Assembly: GCA_009773635.1 (NCBI GenBank)
Contig: WSYC01000010.1
Coordinates: 1 to 64,000, forward strand
Origin: Beijerinckiaceae bacterium
GTDB lineage: Bacteria > Pseudomonadota > Alphaproteobacteria > Rhizobiales > Beijerinckiaceae
Direction: 5' to 3'
DNA: 64,000 nt
How positions within the stretch are numbered: position 1 is the stretch's first letter; every line of letters starts with the position of its first letter. Under the pieces are notes generated by a model. That model saw only the letters and a program-made list of their open reading frames with translations, did not search any database and was not told where the DNA came from. Below are positions 61,797 to 64,000 of this stretch, in pieces. The position numbers and the translations under genes are program-made.

Positions 61797-61811
61797 ATTG
61801 GTCTGACCAAT
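61797..61811. promoter_or_regulatory. GntR-type operator between the dehydrogenase and its regulator
   Basis: ATTGGTC-T-GACCAAT is a perfect palindrome with the TGGTC/GACCA arms known from FadR/UxuR-class regulators. A further half-site, CTTGGTC, lies 8 bp upstream. TTGACA at 61762-61767 with CAATCT 17 bp later is a possible promoter, which the operator would cover. The GntR gene starts 60 bp downstream. Confidence 0.7.
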
Positions 61812-61871
61812 CTGCAAGAAGGCTCGTTTGGAGAGCCCGGTGAGGGCCAAAGAGCCCAGTGAGGGAACAGC

Positions 61872-62636
61872 GTGCCGCTTGAGGCTATCGAACCGCGCAG
61901 GCTCTATCGTCAGGTCGCAGACCAGCTGCGGACCTATATCGATTCTGGTGCCATTGCGGTTGGCGGCCGAATGCCGACGGAGCGGGAGCTGGCCGAACGG
62001 CTTGGCGTCTCCCGCCCGACGATCCGCGAGGCCCTGATCGCGCTCGAGGTCGAGGGGCGTATCCGCATCCGGGTCGGCTCCGGGATTTATGTCAGCGAAC
62101 CGCCGTCGGTTGTCTCCATCGTGCGCAACGAACACGAAGGTCCGTTCGAGCTGTTGCAGGCGCGCTCGTTCATCGAGGGTGCGATTGCTGCCGAGGCCGC
62201 CGGACGCATCCAGCCCCATCATCTTGAAGGGCTCGACGGTATTCTCAAGCGGATGGAAGCGGCCGTTCAGCCGAGCGACGAGGCGATTGCGCTGGATTGC
62301 GAATTTCATGCCGCGATCGCGGCGATCCTCGGCAACGCCGTGATCGAGCGCTGCGTGCGCGATCTCTTCAACCAGCGCATGAGCCCGTATTTCGGCCGGC
62401 TTGCGGCCTATTTCGAGGATGAGGAAAGCTGGAAGGCCGCGTTGCTGGAGCATCGCGCCATTCGCAATGCGCTTGCGGCGCGCGACCCGACGCTGGCACG
62501 CGATGCCTTGCGCCGGCACTTGCAGCGCTCGCAGGATCGCTTCTCCCGGAGTTTCGGCGATACCGATGGCGATGCCGACGAACCGGATCCCTCGTCAGAA
62601 AAATCATCGCGATCGGCAGTCGACCGGGTGCAATGA
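61872..62636 (+). CDS. GntR family FCD regulator (UxuR/ExuR-like)
   Basis: The 254-residue protein starts with GTG after GAGGGAACAGC. Winged helix: RLYRQVADQLRTYIDSGAIAVGGRMPTERELAERLGVSRPTIREALIALEVEGRIRIRVGSGIYV; FCD domain: FELLQARSFIEGAIAAEAAGRIQPHHLEGLDGIL and DCEFHAAIAAILGN, then LLEHRAIRNALAARDPTLARDALRRHLQRSQDRF. It probably represses the dehydrogenase and the TRAP transporter through the TTGGTC palindrome and releases DNA on binding a uronate. It has an acidic low-complexity tail. Confidence 0.9.
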   Translation: MPLEAIEPRRLYRQVADQLRTYIDSGAIAVGGRMPTERELAERLGVSRPTIREALIALEVEGRIRIRVGSGIYVSEPPSVVSIVRNEHEGPFELLQARSFIEGAIAAEAAGRIQPHHLEGLDGILKRMEAAVQPSDEAIALDCEFHAAIAAILGNAVIERCVRDLFNQRMSPYFGRLAAYFEDEESWKAALLEHRAIRNALAARDPTLARDALRRHLQRSQDRFSRSFGDTDGDADEPDPSSEKSSRSAVDRVQ

Positions 62637-62675
62637 GCAAGGATCGCTCAAGGACTTCGAAGACCAGAACACTAC

Positions 62676-62703
62676 CACCAGAAAACGATCACCAGAAAAC
62701 GAT
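62676..62703 (+). repeat. 14-bp tandem duplication before the dctP-type gene
   Basis: CACCAGAAAACGAT occurs twice back to back (62676-62689, 62690-62703), immediately before the ribosome binding site GGGAGGACGTC. It could be a replication slippage product in the leader. Confidence 0.7.
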
Positions 62704-62719
62704 CACATGGGAGGACGTC

Positions 62720-63694
62720 ATGAAGAACCTGCTGAAATCGACCCTGCTGGCCGGGCTTGGGCTTGCCTTTGCCGTTGGCGCGGCCAGCGCGCAAACCAAA
62801 CTGAAATACGCTCATGTCTACGAGACATCCGAACCCTTCCACACCGAAGCCGTATGGGCTGCGGCGGAATTCGCCAAGCGCACCAAGGGCCGGTATCAGG
62901 TCGAGGTATTCCCGGCTTCACAGCTCGGCAAGGAGACCGACATCAACCAGGGGCTCAGCCTCGGTTCGGTTGATATCATCATGTCCGGGTCGAGCTTTGC
63001 TGCGCGCACCTATGCACCGCTTGGCGTGACCTATTATCCCTTCACCTTCCGCGATTCCGATCATCTGCTTGCCTATACCAAGAGCGATATCTTCAAGGAG
63101 CTGACCAAAGGCTACGAGGACAAGACCGGGCACAAGATCACCGCCGTCACCTATTACGGTGTGCGCCACACGTCCTCGAACCGGGCGTTCAAGACCTGTG
63201 CCGAGATGAAGGGGCTGAAAATCCGCGTGCCGGATGTGCCGGCCTATCTTGCCATGCCGCGCTCCTGCGGCGCCAACACCACGCCGATCGCTTTTGCGGA
63301 AGTCTATCTCGCCTTGCAGAACGGCACGGTCGAGGCGCAGGAGAACCCGCTGACGACGATCGAGGCCAAGAAGTTCTACGAGGTGCAGAAGCACATCATC
63401 CTCACCGGGCATATCGTCGATCACCTCAATACGCTCGTCGCCAAGGGGACCTGGGCGAAGTTCTCCGACGAGGACAAGAAAATCTGGACCGAGGTAAGCC
63501 AGGAGGCTGCCAAACGGGCCACTGACCAGATCAAGGCATCCGAAGCCAAGCTCGTTGCCTTCTTCAAGGGGAAGGGCCTGACGATCACCGAGATCGACCG
63601 CAAGGAGTTCCTCGATACCGTGCAGAAGAATGCTACCTTCGAGCAGTTCGGCTATCGCAAGGCGGATTGGGAAAAGATCCAGGCGGTCAAGTAA
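62720..63694 (+). CDS. TRAP transporter substrate-binding protein (DctP family)
   Basis: The 324-residue secreted protein has a signal (NLLKSTLLAGLGLAFAVGAASAQ), then KLKYAHVYETSEPFHTEAVWAAAEFAKRTKGRYQVEVFPASQLGKETDINQGLSLGSVDI. GLKIRVPDVPAYLAMPRSCGANTTPIAFAEVYLALQNGTVEAQENPLTTIEAKKFYEVQKHIILTGHI carries the arginine (KIRVP) that anchors the substrate carboxylate. GGGAGGACGTC precedes ATG 62720. It would capture an organic acid, here probably a uronate, for the QM permease that follows. Confidence 0.92.
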   Translation: MKNLLKSTLLAGLGLAFAVGAASAQTKLKYAHVYETSEPFHTEAVWAAAEFAKRTKGRYQVEVFPASQLGKETDINQGLSLGSVDIIMSGSSFAARTYAPLGVTYYPFTFRDSDHLLAYTKSDIFKELTKGYEDKTGHKITAVTYYGVRHTSSNRAFKTCAEMKGLKIRVPDVPAYLAMPRSCGANTTPIAFAEVYLALQNGTVEAQENPLTTIEAKKFYEVQKHIILTGHIVDHLNTLVAKGTWAKFSDEDKKIWTEVSQEAAKRATDQIKASEAKLVAFFKGKGLTITEIDRKEFLDTVQKNATFEQFGYRKADWEKIQAVK

Positions 63695-63718
63695 GCTCGC
63701 ATTTTCCCAAGCTCTGCC

Positions 63719-63749
63719 AGGCGTGCTCCGTTCTCCCCGGAGCACGCCT
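63719..63749 (+). promoter_or_regulatory. Intercistronic hairpin between the TRAP binding protein and small permease genes
   Basis: AGGCGTGCTCCG (63719-63730) and CGGAGCACGCCT (63738-63749) form a twelve-pair perfect stem with a seven-base loop, not followed by a T run. It is likely to stabilise the binding-protein mRNA or attenuate permease expression. Confidence 0.6.
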
Positions 63750-63834
63750 TCCCGAGGCCATGCGTGATGCCGGGGCGTGCCACCTGCGCGGATGGCATCA
63801 CGATGAAGACCCCATTTCAGAAGGACGTGCAGCC

Positions 63835-64000
63835 GTGGCCCAGCACCCCGCAGCGGAAATTCATACGAAGATCACGACCGAGGAAATCGCCAAGACCTTC
63901 GATGAGGAAATCGCGCCGGTTGATATCTCCGGCCACGGGACCGAGGACTGGGCGACGCTGGTGATCTTCTGGCTGATGTGTGCCTGCGTGTTTTTGCAGT
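63835..64000 (+). CDS. TRAP transporter small permease (DctQ family), 5' part only
   Basis: Only 55 codons are inside the window, read from GTG 63835: an acidic, hydrophilic N-terminal segment (about 38 residues, with EIAKTFDEEIAPVDISG) followed by the start of a membrane helix (ATLVIFWLMCACVFLQ). AGAAGGACG precedes the GTG. The position after a DctP-type gene and the start of a helix fit DctQ. The overlapping ATG 63803 frame is not coding. The rest lies beyond the right edge. Confidence 0.65.
   Translation, partial: MAQHPAAEIHTKITTEEIAKTFDEEIAPVDISGHGTEDWATLVIFWLMCACVFLQ

Overview
The window is high-GC DNA from an alphaproteobacterium, most likely a member of the Hyphomicrobiales (Rhizobiales). 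The evidence is an alphaproteobacterial flagellar gene order (fliX-dksA divergent from flgI-flgJ, fliM-DUF6468-motE, flhB followed by cckA), CtrA-type boxes in flagellar intergenic regions, and dispersed imperfect-palindrome repeats of a kind common in that order. The genus cannot be fixed from the sequence alone. No rRNA, tRNA, CRISPR array, insertion sequence or prophage was seen.

Layout. (1) 0.2-6.4 kb: a DUF3830 gene, a complete branched-chain-amino-acid-type ABC importer (binding protein, two permeases, two ATPases), a cupin and a GFA-family protein. (2) 6.4-19.6 kb: a tryptophan/anthranilate catabolic block. A minus-strand operon (SDR, MarR regulator, enoyl-CoA hydratase, acyl-CoA dehydrogenase, aryl-CoA ligase, RidA, flavin monooxygenase) diverges from a fused 2-aminobenzoyl-CoA monooxygenase/reductase. 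Behind it lies kynB-kynU-kynA-gntR. Read together, tryptophan is opened to kynurenine, cleaved to anthranilate, activated to its CoA thioester, dearomatised and then beta-oxidised. The importer and the fused oxygenase share a 17-bp promoter motif, which suggests one regulon. (3) 19.7-24.9 kb: dinB, a tripartite tricarboxylate transporter (tctA, tctB, tctC types) and an amidohydrolase of the pyrone-dicarboxylate lactonase type. (4) 25.3-33.5 kb: a four-gene operon with a D-Ala-D-Ala-ligase-like ATP-grasp enzyme, an MFS transporter fused to two extracytoplasmic sensor-like domains, a TrpX-like binding protein without its own permease, and a PAS/GGDEF/EAL protein. I do not recognise this set as a described system, and it is the best candidate for new biology here. 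(5) 33.6-58.0 kb: a flagellar cluster in alternating blocks (flgHAGF; fliL-fliM-DUF6468-motE-TPR protein; fliOP; flgBC-fliE-fliQR-flhB; flgI-flgJ-flgN-like and flaG-like; fliX), with the cell-cycle kinase gene cckA, an FkbM methyltransferase and dksA. (6) 58.2-60.2 kb: a CHASE2 class III adenylate cyclase. (7) 60.2-64.0 kb: a hexuronate-type module (UxuB/mannitol-dehydrogenase-family enzyme, divergent FCD-type GntR regulator, TRAP binding protein and the start of the small TRAP permease, cut by the window end).

All functions are read from sequence motifs and gene context; nothing was aligned against a database. Start codons were chosen by Shine-Dalgarno spacing, neighbour overlap and family start position.
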